Shown here piece after piece: positions 1-10,170 of a DNA stretch of 64,000 bases. The notes under the pieces are model-generated. The model saw only the letters and a list, made by a program, of their open reading frames with translations. It ran no database searches and was not told the DNA's origin. Position 1 is the first letter of the stretch; every line of letters starts with the position of its first letter. The translations under genes and the position numbers were made by a program. The stretch is from Microvirga tunisiensis (GTDB lineage Bacteria; Pseudomonadota; Alphaproteobacteria; Rhizobiales; Beijerinckiaceae), in NCBI RefSeq assembly GCF_009296175.1, contig NZ_VOSK01000010.1:1-64000 (forward strand). Reading direction: 5' to 3'.

Positions 1-125
1 CTTCTTCCTGAAAATCAAGCACTTCAGACGCATCGCCACGCGCTACGAACAGACCCCACGGGCGTTTATGTCAATCCTTTGCCTCGTCAGCGCGTTCATC
101 TGGACCAAATGAATGTCAACGCGCT
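1..125 (+). mobile_element. 3' end of an IS5-family transposase gene
   Basis: An open frame enters from the left edge at base 2 and stops at the TGA at 110-112. Its last 36 residues begin FFLKIKHFRRIATRYE, which matches the conserved C-terminal tail of IS5-family (IS427-like) DDE transposases, where this helix carries the last acidic-domain arginines. The element probably ends near base 125, because a truncated oxidoreductase frame starts straight after a CTAG at 126-129, a target favoured by several IS5 groups. The rest of the IS lies outside the window, so whether it is intact cannot be judged. The family call is good; the exact right end is inferred. Confidence 0.75.
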
Positions 126-128
126 CTA

Positions 129-560
129 GTCGAGCTCGACAACGGCGCCTCCGGTGTGATCGCGCTCAACCGCTCAGCCTGGGGCCGCAAGGGTCGCATC
201 TTCGTCCAGCTCTTCGGCTCGAAGGGCTCCATCGTCTATGACCAGGAGCGCATGAACGAGGTCCAGGTCTACACGGCCGACGGAGCAGGAGAGACGCAAG
301 GGTTCCGCACCATCCTGACCTCCCCGCATCACCCGCCTTATGATAAATTCATTCCCGCGCCGGGACATGGGCTCGGCTTCAACGACCTGAAGATCATAGA
401 GTGCCGGGAGCTGATCCGCCGCATCGATGGAGAGGCCGCGCATCTGATCACGTTCGACGACGGCATTCGCATCGAGCGGGTTGTGGATGCGATTGCGAGA
501 AGCGCGCATTCCGGCGTTTGGATAGACATCGCAACGGGAGAGGGCAGACAAGCCGCTTGA
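129..560 (+). pseudogene. Gfo/Idh/MocA-family oxidoreductase, C-terminal fragment cut by the IS
   Basis: About 143 residues resemble the C-terminal alpha/beta domain of Gfo/Idh/MocA NAD(P)-dependent sugar or inositol dehydrogenases: a strand pattern opening VELDNGASGVIALNRSAWG, then GSKGSIVYDQERMNEVQ, then a helix ending IERVVDAIARSA. The N-terminal Rossmann domain that binds NAD(P) is missing, and the frame instead runs into the IS5 end at about 125-129. A GTG at 156 could start a shorter protein, but it would have no cofactor domain. I read this as the 3' remnant of a dehydrogenase gene interrupted by transposition. If the IS is intact, the 5' half should lie on its far side. Confidence 0.75.
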
Positions 561-572
561 GGAGGTTCGATC

Positions 573-1013
573 ATGAAAGTCGGGACAACGGCGGATCGGA
601 TCGTTATCGAATACGATATCGGGAAGGACCCGCAACAGATCTGGGCAGCCTTGACCGCTCCGGAGGCCATCGCATCCTGGTGGGGTGCGCATGTGAGCCT
701 GGACGCGAAAGCCGGCGGCGCCTTCCGCGAAGAGTGGACGGATGAGACCGGGCGGAAGGTGGTCACGTCAGGGACCGTCAACCGATTCGAGCCACCGGAA
801 TTCCTCGAACTGTCCTGGGCCGATGAGGATTGGCCCTATGCGACGCAGGTCTCCATGATTCTCGATCCGGTCGCCGAGACGGGAACGCTTCTGCGGCTGG
901 AACATCGCGGCTGGTCAGGGCTGCCTGCAGAGAAGAGACAGCGGCTCATCGAGCAGCATGCGGCGGAGTGGCATCACCACCTGCGGGATCTGGAGGCGTA
1001 TCTCGAACGGTAA
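573..1013 (+). CDS. SRPBCC / AHSA1-like domain protein
   Basis: A 146-residue protein with the START-like helix-grip fold of the SRPBCC superfamily (Activator of Hsp90 ATPase homologue 1-like branch). Signature segments are IEYDIGKDPQQIWAALT near the N-terminus, then SWWG, a GGAFREEW strand, the WADEDWPY loop, and a C-terminal amphipathic helix (HAAEWHHHLRDLEAYL) that would line the hydrophobic pocket. It starts 12 nt after the truncated oxidoreductase, with a GAGG Shine-Dalgarno at about 561. Members bind small hydrophobic ligands or act as stress-related accessory proteins; the ligand here cannot be told. No signal peptide is present, so it is cytoplasmic. Confidence 0.85.
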   Translation: MKVGTTADRIVIEYDIGKDPQQIWAALTAPEAIASWWGAHVSLDAKAGGAFREEWTDETGRKVVTSGTVNRFEPPEFLELSWADEDWPYATQVSMILDPVAETGTLLRLEHRGWSGLPAEKRQRLIEQHAAEWHHHLRDLEAYLER

Positions 1014-1038
1014 AGCTCCGCTCCCAGCGTACCTCTCA

Positions 1039-1138
1039 CCTCATCCTGAGGAGGCGCGCAGCGCCGTCTCGAAGGAGGATCAAGAGTGCACTGGAGCCTC
1101 CTTCGAGACGCAGACTCCGTCTGCTCCTCAGGATGAGG
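1039..1138. repeat. Intergenic palindromic repeat, family A (copy 1)
   Basis: A 100-base imperfect palindrome whose ends are CCTCATCCTGAG and CTCAGGATGAGG, with an inner inverted pair GTCTCGAAGGAG / CTCCTTCGAGAC. It could form a long hairpin in RNA. A second copy with the same ends and inner pair lies at 34709-34812 in the same orientation. It sits between the convergent SRPBCC gene and recQ. Confidence 0.9.
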
Positions 1139-1177
1139 TTTGTGTAGGTGGAGATGCGATATGCAGCTCAGCTGTCG

Positions 1178-2976
<1,799 letters not shown>

Positions 2977-2980
<4 letters not shown>

Positions 2981-4260
2981 GTCTGCCGTGTGGCCGAGGA
3001 GAGGCTTCCCGTCAATGCGGCATCGGGAATCTCCAAGGGGATCCCGACGTGGGCCAGCACCCCTCGCGCGGCGGCAATGCCTGTGGCGAAGGTTGCCTGG
3101 AGCAGGTAGCCCCCGGTGGGCGCCTCCCAGTCCAGCATCTCGCCGGCCACGAAGACACCTGGCATTCGGCGCAGCATCAGGTGCTCGTCCACCTCGCTGA
3201 ACGGCACGCCGCCGGCGGTGGAGATCGCTCGGTCAAGGGACTTCGTGCCCGTCAGCGTCAGGGGCACCGCCTTGATCAGGCGGGCCAGTGCCCCGGGTTC
3301 CGACGGAAGGGCAGGGGAGGCTTCCCGCAGCAGGGCAATCCCGACTGGACTGAGGCCGGCGCTCTTTCGCAGGAAGGTGGAAGCGGACTGGGCCTTTCGC
3401 GGAGCGCTCAGGCGTTTCGCCAGGACTTCCTCGGAAAGGTCAGGCCGCAGATCCAGGTACAGCGTGGCGTTGCCCATCCGCTCAATGGCATCGCGAAGCC
3501 TGGCCGAGAGGGCATAGACCGCTCCGCCCTCGATCCCGTCCACTGTCACGATGGCCTCGCCCTTCACGGTCGTGCTCTCGAAGGTCAGGGCGATTCGCTT
3601 CAGGGGCTGGCCCTCGAAGCGGCTGCGCACGATGTCGGACCACGAGAGGGTGAAACCCATATTGGCGGGGCGCAGGGGCGAGACCGCGATACCCTGTCGA
3701 GAGAGCAGTTTCACCCAGGTCCCGTCGGAGCCGAGCCGGGGCCAGCTCGCGCCGCCGAGCGCCAGGATGGTGGCAGCAGGCTTGACCCGAACTGACTCGC
3801 CAGCGGCATCGGTGAAGATCAGACGGACGTCCTCGTCCCATCCTTGCCAGCGATGGCGCAGGGCGAAGCGGACGCCAAGGCTCTCCAGCCGCGACAGCCA
3901 GACGCGCAGGAGGGGAGAGGCCTTGAAGGCCGTGGGGAAGACGCGGCCGCTGGAGCCCACGAAGGTCTCCTGTCCCAGCCCCTCGCTCCAGGCACGCAGA
4001 TCCTCGGGGCGAAAGGCCTCGATCAGAGGCCGCAATCGCGGCTGGGCCTCGGCGTAACGGGTGACGAAACGCTCGAACTCTTCCGAATGGGTCAGGTTCA
4101 GACCACCCCGGCCCGCCATGAGGAGTTTTCGCCCGACGGACGGCATCCGGTCGTAGACGATGACCTTAAGGCCCGCATGTCCCAGAACCTCCGCGGCGAT
4201 CAGGCCGGCGGGGCCGCCGCCGACGATGGCGACTTCGGGTGGGGAGGAGCTTGCGGGCAT
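2977..4260 (-). CDS. HI0933/BaiN-type NAD(P)/FAD-dependent oxidoreductase
   Basis: A 427-residue flavoprotein of the HI0933-like family (the TIGR03862 branch fits). The N-terminus has a dinucleotide-binding fold, VAIVGGGPAGLIAAEVLGHAG, then the family-typical VGRKLLMAGRGGLNLTHSE. A second FAD-contacting segment lies at the C-terminus (PGVFVAGEMLDWEAPTGGY). Substrates of this family are poorly defined. The ATG at 4260 is supported by the early start of the Rossmann strand. It is the first gene of a two-gene unit with recQ, joined by a 4-nt overlap; no functional link to the helicase is known to me. Confidence 0.88.
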
Positions 4261-4412
4261 GCGGTCAGCTGACGCGGGAGGGTGTGGAATCTGGACCCTT
4301 ACGCTTCAACATGGCATGGAGCGTCATCGGGTTCATGGCTTTTGCACATGAACGCCACAGGCACTTTTTGCAAGGGGAGCGGCGCTTGAATGCCGCCCGA
4401 AGGGGATATTTC

Positions 4413-4877
4413 ATGCGTTCTCTTTTCATCCTGGGCTTGGTTGCCCTGGGACTGGCCGGCTGCGCGGGCGAATCGGCCCTGACACCCAAGGATGCCGTCC
4501 TGGCGAGCTCCACGAGCGATGCTGCCGAAGCCGCTCGACTGATCTCGGCCTATCGCGTCTCGCGAGGCCTGAGCCCGGTGTCGGTGGATTCCACGCTCAA
4601 CAAGACCGCGGAGCATCAGGCGCGGGCGGTGGCGGCGGCAGGCCGGCTCAGTCATGGCAGCTTCGCCGGCCGCATGGGTGAATACGGCATCATCGGCTAC
4701 TCGGCCGAGAATCTCTCGGCCGGTTCGGATTCGGTCGATGGCGCCATTGGGCGCTGGAAGGCCTCTCCGGGCCATAACAGCAATCTCCTGATGCCTCAGG
4801 CCCGCAAGATCGGCCTCGCCCGCGCCGATGCGAACAATCGCTACGGACGGTATTGGGCGCTCGTTCTCGGTCAGTAA
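4413..4877 (+). CDS. CAP-domain (SCP-like) lipoprotein
   Basis: A 154-residue exported protein. The start at 4413 follows an AGGGG Shine-Dalgarno and gives a lipoprotein signal MRSLFILGLVALGLAGC with the lipobox Cys at 17; an upstream in-frame extension to 4239 overlaps the divergent flavoprotein gene and is unlikely. The rest is a CAP/SCP domain: RLISAYRVSRGLSPV, then LNKTAEHQARAVAAAGRLSHG with the conserved His, then YSAENLSAG and a WKASPGHNSNLLMP box, matching the family pattern HxxxxG...GENI...W..SPGH. Bacterial CAP proteins are envelope-associated and mostly uncharacterised. The membrane face is inferred from the lipobox. Confidence 0.88.
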   Translation: MRSLFILGLVALGLAGCAGESALTPKDAVLASSTSDAAEAARLISAYRVSRGLSPVSVDSTLNKTAEHQARAVAAAGRLSHGSFAGRMGEYGIIGYSAENLSAGSDSVDGAIGRWKASPGHNSNLLMPQARKIGLARADANNRYGRYWALVLGQ

Positions 4878-4938
4878 GTCCGGGCACTAACGGAAGCGTG
4901 AAGCGTTAGGATCTCAGTTCCTCTCTTTTGCGCTTCGC

Positions 4939-6717
4939 ATGACCCACCAACAAATGCTTGCCTTCGCCGTCATCGCCGGGATGATGGCGCTCTTCGTCTG
5001 GGGACGTTTCCGCTACGATCTTGTCGCTGTTCTGTCGCTGCTGGTCGCCGTGCTGATTGGCATCGTGCCCGCCGACAAGGCCTTCGAGGGCTTCAGCGAC
5101 GACATCGTCATCATCGTGGCGAGCGCGCTTCTGGTCAGCGCCGCCATGGCGAAGTCCGGTATCCTCGAGGCAGGATTGAACCGGGTCGGGCCTTATTTGC
5201 GCACCACGCAGATCCAGGTCGTTGTGCTGGTGACCGTGGTGACGGTGCTCTCCGCTTTCGTGAAGAACATCGGCGCGCTGGCGATGATGATTCCCGTGGC
5301 GTTTCAGATCGCCCGGCGGACGAACACGCCGCCTTCGAGCTTTCTCATGCCGATGGCCTTCGGCTCCCTTCTCGGCGGCATCGTCACCCTGGTCGGCACC
5401 TCGCCGAACATCATCGTGTCTCGGGTCAGGCAAGAGCTTCTGGGCGAGCCGTTCGGCATGTTCGACTTCACGCCGGTCGGGCTCGGTATAGCGCTGGCGG
5501 GCGTCGCCTTCCTGGCCTTCGGCTACCGTCTGCTGCCGCAGGGCCGCAAGGGCTCCGCCTCCCTCTATGATGCTCTCGATATCAAGGATTATGTCACTGA
5601 GGCGCGGGTGACCCCCGAATCTGAGGTGATCGGGCAAACGGTGGCGGATTTGCACAAACTCGCCAATGGCGAGGTGAAGGTCGCGGCCATCATCCGCAAC
5701 GAGACCCGCAGCTCCAGTCCCCTGCCGGATGCAAGGATCCGCGAGAACGACGTTCTCATGCTGGAGGGTGAATCGGATGCGCTCGAGAGCGCCGTTGTTC
5801 GGGCCGGGCTGAAACTGAGCCGAGAGCATCGCCAACCGGAGATGGAGGAAGCAACCGACGAGATCGGTGTCATCGAGGCGATCGTCGGGCCGAATTCCCG
5901 CTTGACCGGCCTCTCGGCGGAGCAGATCGGTCTCTATGAGCGCTTCGGGGTCAACCTCATTGCGGTCAGTCGCAGCGGCGTGCGCTTCAAGGAACGGCTG
6001 CGCACCATCACTCTGCGCTCCGGGGATGTCATTGTGCTGCAAGGCAACCTCAAGCGGCTGCCCGACACCTTGCGCGATCTCGGCTGTCTGCCCTTGGCCG
6101 AACGGGAGATCCGGCTCGGCAGCGCGCGGCGCAGCTTCATGCCGGCCGCGATCCTCGTGGGTGCCATGGTGCTCGTCGCCTTCAACATCCTGCCGGTGGC
6201 GATCGCCTTCTTCGGGGCGGGCGTCCTCCTCGTCCTGTTCGGCTCCCTCACCTTGCGCGAGGCCTACGAGACGATCGAGTGGCCGATCATCGTCATGCTC
6301 GGAGCCCTGATTCCGGTCAGCGAATCGATCCGGACGACCGGCGGCACGGACCTGATCGCGGGATGGCTCTCAATGGCCGCCAACATGTTGCCGCCCACCG
6401 GTGCTCTCGTGCTCATCATGGTGGCCGCCATGGCGGTGACGCCGTTCCTCAACAATGCGGCCACCGTGCTGGTGATGGCCCCCATCGCGGCGAGTTTCGC
6501 CACCCAACTCGGCTTCAAGCCCGACGCGTTTCTCATGGCGGTGGCCATCGGGGCAGCCTGCGATTTCCTCACCCCCATCGGCCATCAGTGCAACACCCTG
6601 GTGATGGGGCCGGGCGGGTACCGATTCGGCGATTACTGGCGGCTCGGGCTGCCGCTTTCGATCCTGGTGGTGGTGATCGGCGTACCGCTCATCATGCTGG
6701 TCTGGCCGCTGCAGTAA
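4939..6717 (+). CDS. SLC13-family (DASS) permease with two RCK_C domains
   Basis: A 592-residue inner-membrane transporter. N-terminal hydrophobic segments (about 1-200) and C-terminal segments (about 395-590) belong to the CitMHS/SLC13 divalent-anion symporter fold, with paired motifs TLVGTSPNIIVSR and TPIGHQCNTLVMG holding the substrate/Na+ loops. Between them (about 205-375) are two TrkA-C/RCK_C regulatory domains, each with the pattern GxTVADLH...NGEVKVAAIIR or LTGLSAEQIGLYERFGVNLIAVSR. This layout is common in sulfate- or dicarboxylate-type DASS carriers; the substrate is not resolved. Start ATG at 4939; an internal ATG at 4954 is an alternative. No clear Shine-Dalgarno is visible. Confidence 0.9.
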   Translation: MTHQQMLAFAVIAGMMALFVWGRFRYDLVAVLSLLVAVLIGIVPADKAFEGFSDDIVIIVASALLVSAAMAKSGILEAGLNRVGPYLRTTQIQVVVLVTVVTVLSAFVKNIGALAMMIPVAFQIARRTNTPPSSFLMPMAFGSLLGGIVTLVGTSPNIIVSRVRQELLGEPFGMFDFTPVGLGIALAGVAFLAFGYRLLPQGRKGSASLYDALDIKDYVTEARVTPESEVIGQTVADLHKLANGEVKVAAIIRNETRSSSPLPDARIRENDVLMLEGESDALESAVVRAGLKLSREHRQPEMEEATDEIGVIEAIVGPNSRLTGLSAEQIGLYERFGVNLIAVSRSGVRFKERLRTITLRSGDVIVLQGNLKRLPDTLRDLGCLPLAEREIRLGSARRSFMPAAILVGAMVLVAFNILPVAIAFFGAGVLLVLFGSLTLREAYETIEWPIIVMLGALIPVSESIRTTGGTDLIAGWLSMAANMLPPTGALVLIMVAAMAVTPFLNNAATVLVMAPIAASFATQLGFKPDAFLMAVAIGAACDFLTPIGHQCNTLVMGPGGYRFGDYWRLGLPLSILVVVIGVPLIMLVWPLQ

Positions 6718-6723
6718 TATTAA

Positions 6724-6975
6724 TCAGCGAAAGATCGCCGTGAGGAGCAGGGTGGTGCCGGCCACCGACGACGAGAGCGCGACGATCATGGCCCAGATGT
6801 GCAGCCGGTCCCGCTCCTCCTGATTGAGCAGGGGGCGATAACGCGAATCCGAGCGACCGAAGATGAAGCTGGTATTCCGCGCCGGCCGAGGATCGTGAGG
6901 CAGCACGCAGAAGCTCGACCGCACCGCGTGATGGCGGACGCTGTAGGACGGTTCGCGGGAGAGCGGCGGGGTCAT
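6724..6975 (-). CDS. Small single-span membrane protein, unknown function
   Basis: An 83-residue reading frame ends 6 nt from the convergent permease. The first 55 residues are polar and basic (MTPPLSREPSYSVRHHAVR); the last 25 form one hydrophobic span, IWAMIVALSSSVAGTTLLLTA, ending IFR. This suggests a C-tail-anchored inner-membrane protein. I do not recognise the family, and the ribosome-binding site is weak. It could be spurious, but the neat hydrophobic block and the lack of a better frame in this gap support it. Confidence 0.5.
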   Translation of the reverse strand: MTPPLSREPSYSVRHHAVRSSFCVLPHDPRPARNTSFIFGRSDSRYRPLLNQEERDRLHIWAMIVALSSSVAGTTLLLTAIFR

Positions 6976-7192
6976 GGCGGGGCGCTACATGGGACAAGAT
7001 TACGGGCGAGAGGTTCGCCCTAAAGCCGTGAACGAGTGGTAAAGGCGCGGAGCCACTTTCCATCGTCGTAAACCAAACCTTGATAGCCCTTCGATCTTCC
7101 CTGTGGATCGTCCGGACCATTCAGGGCTGTTATTTCATTTTCCAACGTTTTATGGTTATATTATGTCGTAACTTCAGCGGAAGAGGCGAATC

Positions 7193-8020
7193 ATGATCAA
7201 GATCGCAACCGGGGCAGGCGCTCTAGCGGGGGTAGGCGCTCTTGCGATGGTGCTCCTTCTGGCCGCCTGTAATCAGAATGGAGCCGGATCGGTTGCGCTT
7301 GGAGCGGCCACGGGCCTGGATCCGACCGGCCTGTCCGGAACCGCGGTCAGTATGGTCCAGAGCGCTCAGCCCGAGCGGGATCCGGACTCGCAGAGCGTGG
7401 ATTTCAGCCGATTCGCCTCACGTCTCTCCGATGTGGCTGCCGGCAACACGGCGCGACCAAATTATCTGGGTGAACTCGATCGCCAGTCGAGCCTGATGAT
7501 GGCCAGGCACGCGGCTGGGATGGCCAGTACGGTTGCATCGGCTGCCATCGGCGGAGCCATGACCGGCGGTGTCGGCTTGGCGGCCGCGGCTCCTTCTCTC
7601 GCCATGCAGGCTGCAGCAGCAGGCATGACGACAAGCCAGCTGGCCGCCGCGAGAGGTCAGGCCAGCGCCGCCATCGCACAGGCGGAGGCTCAGCGGGCTG
7701 CCGAACAACTCGTTTCCGATGCGGATCGCCCTGCGGAGGCACAGGTCGTTCTCTCCATCCTCAATGGTGCCGGCGCAGCCAGCGCCACTTGGCAAAATCC
7801 GTCGACCGGGGCTTCCGGCAAGGTGAGCTTGAAACCGATGAACAAGAAGGCGTTCGGCGCGCTCGATTGCCGCCTCGTCCGGCGAGAAATGCGAAGCCGT
7901 GGCGCCACGCGGACCGGCGAGATGCTCGCGTGCCGAAGCCAACGGGGAATGGTACGACCTCTCCTGACCGCAGAAAACGGGTCGTGCGGCGGTCGGCTTT
8001 GTGTCATTTCCGATCGGTAA
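7193..8020 (+). CDS. Lipoprotein with surface-antigen-like C-terminal domain
   Basis: A 275-residue exported protein. Residues 1-26 form a lipoprotein signal ending LLLAAC (lipid Cys 26). A low-complexity Ala/Gly-rich middle (MASTVASAAIGGAMTGGVG, then long Ala helices) is followed by a C-terminal region around SATWQNPSTGASGKVSL and DCRLVRREM...MLACRSQRG. This resembles the small beta-rich domain of 17-kDa surface-antigen lipoproteins (W-x-N-x-x-T-G...C-R). Cys pairs near the end could form disulfides in the periplasm. A GAAGAGG ribosome-binding site precedes the ATG. It is probably an outer-membrane or periplasmic lipoprotein of unknown role; the domain assignment is moderate. Confidence 0.75.
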   Translation: MIKIATGAGALAGVGALAMVLLLAACNQNGAGSVALGAATGLDPTGLSGTAVSMVQSAQPERDPDSQSVDFSRFASRLSDVAAGNTARPNYLGELDRQSSLMMARHAAGMASTVASAAIGGAMTGGVGLAAAAPSLAMQAAAAGMTTSQLAAARGQASAAIAQAEAQRAAEQLVSDADRPAEAQVVLSILNGAGAASATWQNPSTGASGKVSLKPMNKKAFGALDCRLVRREMRSRGATRTGEMLACRSQRGMVRPLLTAENGSCGGRLCVISDR

Positions 8021-8037
8021 GATCCGGAATCGACCCT

Positions 8038-8997
8038 ATGACGCAAGCCTCCATCCAAAAAACCATGACCGCGTCCGATTGGGCGCTGTTGGCCATTCTC
8101 TCGATCGTCTGGGGTGGCTCCTTCCTCTTCGTGGGCGTGGCCGTCCGCGAATTGCCGCCCCTGACGATCGTGGCGCTGCGGGTGGTGACGGCGGCCTCGG
8201 CGCTGCTTCTCACCTTAAGACTCATGGGGGTGGATCTGCCGCGTACCCGTCAGGTCTGGTCTGCCTTTCTCGGCATGTCGATCCTCAACAACGTCATCCC
8301 CTTCACCCTGATCGTCTGGGGGCAGAGCCATATCGCCAGCGGCCTCGCGTCCATTCTCAATGCGACGACGCCGCTCTTCACGGTGATCGTGGCCCATTAC
8401 CTGACCGAGGACGAGCGCCTGACGGGACAGCGCTTCGCCGGCGTGATCGTGGGTTTTGCCGGCGTTGCGGTGATGATCGGGGCCGCGGCCTTCGCTTCGT
8501 TGGATGCGAGCATCCTGGCGCAGCTGGCGGTCCTGGGAGCGGCCCTCTCCTATGGCTTTTCCGGCGTGTTCGGGCGACGTTTCAAGACCATGGGCATTCC
8601 ACCTCTTGCGACCGCAGCCGGACAGGTCACGGTCTCAAGCGCGATCCTTCTGCCCACTGCGCTGATCGTCGATCGGCCCTGGACGCTGGCGATGCCGAGC
8701 ACCGGGGCGATCGTGTCCCTGGCGGCCCTCGGCCTGGTCTCGACGGCTTTCGCCTATCTGATCTTCTTCCGCCTGCTCGCGCGGGCGGGCGCCACCAATG
8801 TGGGCCTTGTGACCTTCCTCATCCCGGTCAGCGCCATCCTGCTCGGCGTGCTCGTCCTCGGCGAGACCTTGGCGATGCGGCATATGGCCGGCATGGCTCT
8901 GATCGGCGGAGGCCTCATCCTGATCGATGGCCGCCTCCTCTCGGCTTTGAAAGCGCGGTTCAGCGTTAAGGAGCCGGCGCCGCACGGAAACGGTTGA
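8038..8997 (+). CDS. DMT-superfamily EamA-type transporter
   Basis: A 319-residue polytopic membrane protein with two EamA repeats of five spans each. The first repeat begins DWALLAILSIVWGGSFLFVGVAV, with the typical WG-S-F motif and then R-x-x-x-A at LRVVTAASALLL; the second starts LAVLGAALSYGFSGVFGRR. Such proteins export metabolites or amino acids. I chose the ATG at 8038 rather than an upstream in-frame extension that overlaps the preceding lipoprotein gene. Its 3' end overlaps the convergent gene below by 32 bp. The substrate is unknown. Confidence 0.9.
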   Translation: MTQASIQKTMTASDWALLAILSIVWGGSFLFVGVAVRELPPLTIVALRVVTAASALLLTLRLMGVDLPRTRQVWSAFLGMSILNNVIPFTLIVWGQSHIASGLASILNATTPLFTVIVAHYLTEDERLTGQRFAGVIVGFAGVAVMIGAAAFASLDASILAQLAVLGAALSYGFSGVFGRRFKTMGIPPLATAAGQVTVSSAILLPTALIVDRPWTLAMPSTGAIVSLAALGLVSTAFAYLIFFRLLARAGATNVGLVTFLIPVSAILLGVLVLGETLAMRHMAGMALIGGGLILIDGRLLSALKARFSVKEPAPHGNG

Positions 8998-9919
8998 ACA
9001 TCATGTCGGGCGCGCTGGTATTGTGGCGCGAGGGAACGAGCCTGCCCATCCACGCATCGGTCACCTTGGCGCCCGGAAAATTCATGATCGGCTCTTCGCG
9101 CCAGGAGCGGGCCCCAGCCTCCCGTACGGCGATGCGCGCCACGTCGGCGTTGAACTCGGTCACGTACATGGAACGCAGCCCTGCGAAGGGCAGGCCGGAG
9201 ACACCCAGATCGAAGGCGACATCCAAGGTCATGCGCTCCTCATTGAGGGCCTTGACGGCAACGGTTGATTTGCCGCCCTTCGCCAGGGTCAGCGTGAAGG
9301 TCATGGTCTTCGGGTCGAAGGCCACGTCCTTGAGATTCACCACGGGCCGCTGGTCGAATTCCACCGGGCCGACGAGGAAAGAGGAGCCGTAGGAGGTCCA
9401 GTCCAGATGCTCGGGCGGGAGCGGCTTGATGCGCCAATAGCCGTCGCCCGGATAGATCACGAGCACTTCCACCGCCTTGTCGCCGCGCTTCTTGAGCAGC
9501 TGAAGGAGATGGATCCTGTGCGTGACCTTGTCGCCGATGGTCACCGTGACGTCGCTCGGGCGCCAGAACTCGGTGAAGGACAGGCCCATGATCCGGAGAT
9601 TTCCATCCTCGTAGAGGGTGTTCATGGTGGGATGCGGCTTGGCCGAGGTTTCCTGCGTGATGTCCTCACAGGCGGTCCAGTCCGGCTCCCAGCGGTCCTG
9701 GCGCAGGGACCCCATATAGGCCGGATGCACGGCCTCGATCTGGAAATGCTTGACCTCGGGCGAGGCGAAGTTGATCGCCACGTTGTCCTTCTCCGCGCAC
9801 AGCACCGGTTCGCTGGTATTCGTCACGTCCACGGCCAGCCCGTCGAGGGTGGCGGCACCCGCCGTCGAGGCAAGACCGAGGAATCCGAGGGCGATGAGCC
9901 GGGGAAGGAGCATGGGCAT
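8966..9919 (-). CDS. Secreted protein of unknown function
   Basis: A 317-residue protein with a clean Sec signal, MPMLLPRLIALGFLGLASTAGA, cleaved near residue 22; this supports a start at 9919 instead of the longer frame to 10042. The mature part is soluble, with several Trp and Tyr residues, two early Cys (VLCAEKD and WTACED), and a beta-rich look, for example RVVNLKDVAF-like strand repeats. I do not recognise a named domain. It overlaps the DMT gene by 32 bp tail to tail, so both 3' ends encode protein on opposite strands. Location is periplasmic or extracellular by inference. Confidence 0.75.
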   Translation of the reverse strand: MPMLLPRLIALGFLGLASTAGAATLDGLAVDVTNTSEPVLCAEKDNVAINFASPEVKHFQIEAVHPAYMGSLRQDRWEPDWTACEDITQETSAKPHPTMNTLYEDGNLRIMGLSFTEFWRPSDVTVTIGDKVTHRIHLLQLLKKRGDKAVEVLVIYPGDGYWRIKPLPPEHLDWTSYGSSFLVGPVEFDQRPVVNLKDVAFDPKTMTFTLTLAKGGKSTVAVKALNEERMTLDVAFDLGVSGLPFAGLRSMYVTEFNADVARIAVREAGARSWREEPIMNFPGAKVTDAWMGRLVPSRHNTSAPDMMFNRFRAAPAP

Positions 9920-10170
9920 CGTGAATGTCTTTGCGGAAGCTGAAGCGGAGGGACGCGCCAGAGATAGCGCGGTCCGATTATGCAGTCGAGCCAAGAGCGC
10001 TTTGCAGCCGAGCCTGTTGATGAGGCATGGCTGCCATCGCATCTATGGGGTTAGGGATCGGGGGTGGCCTGTGATAGGGTGAAGCCCGTCCTGAAGCGTG
10101 GCTTTGGGGGGTGAAAGGCCCAAAAGCCCCCTGATCTGCCCGATTTGAGGCCGCTTTTCTTGAGTTTTCG

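Noticed and set aside
10043-10170. Possible FMN riboswitch upstream of ribA
   Set aside because: The gap has a GGCTTTGG/CCAAAAGCC pairing, but none of the conserved RFN blocks (AGGGUGAAA followed by GACCGGCGG, GAUUUGGU) in the proper order.
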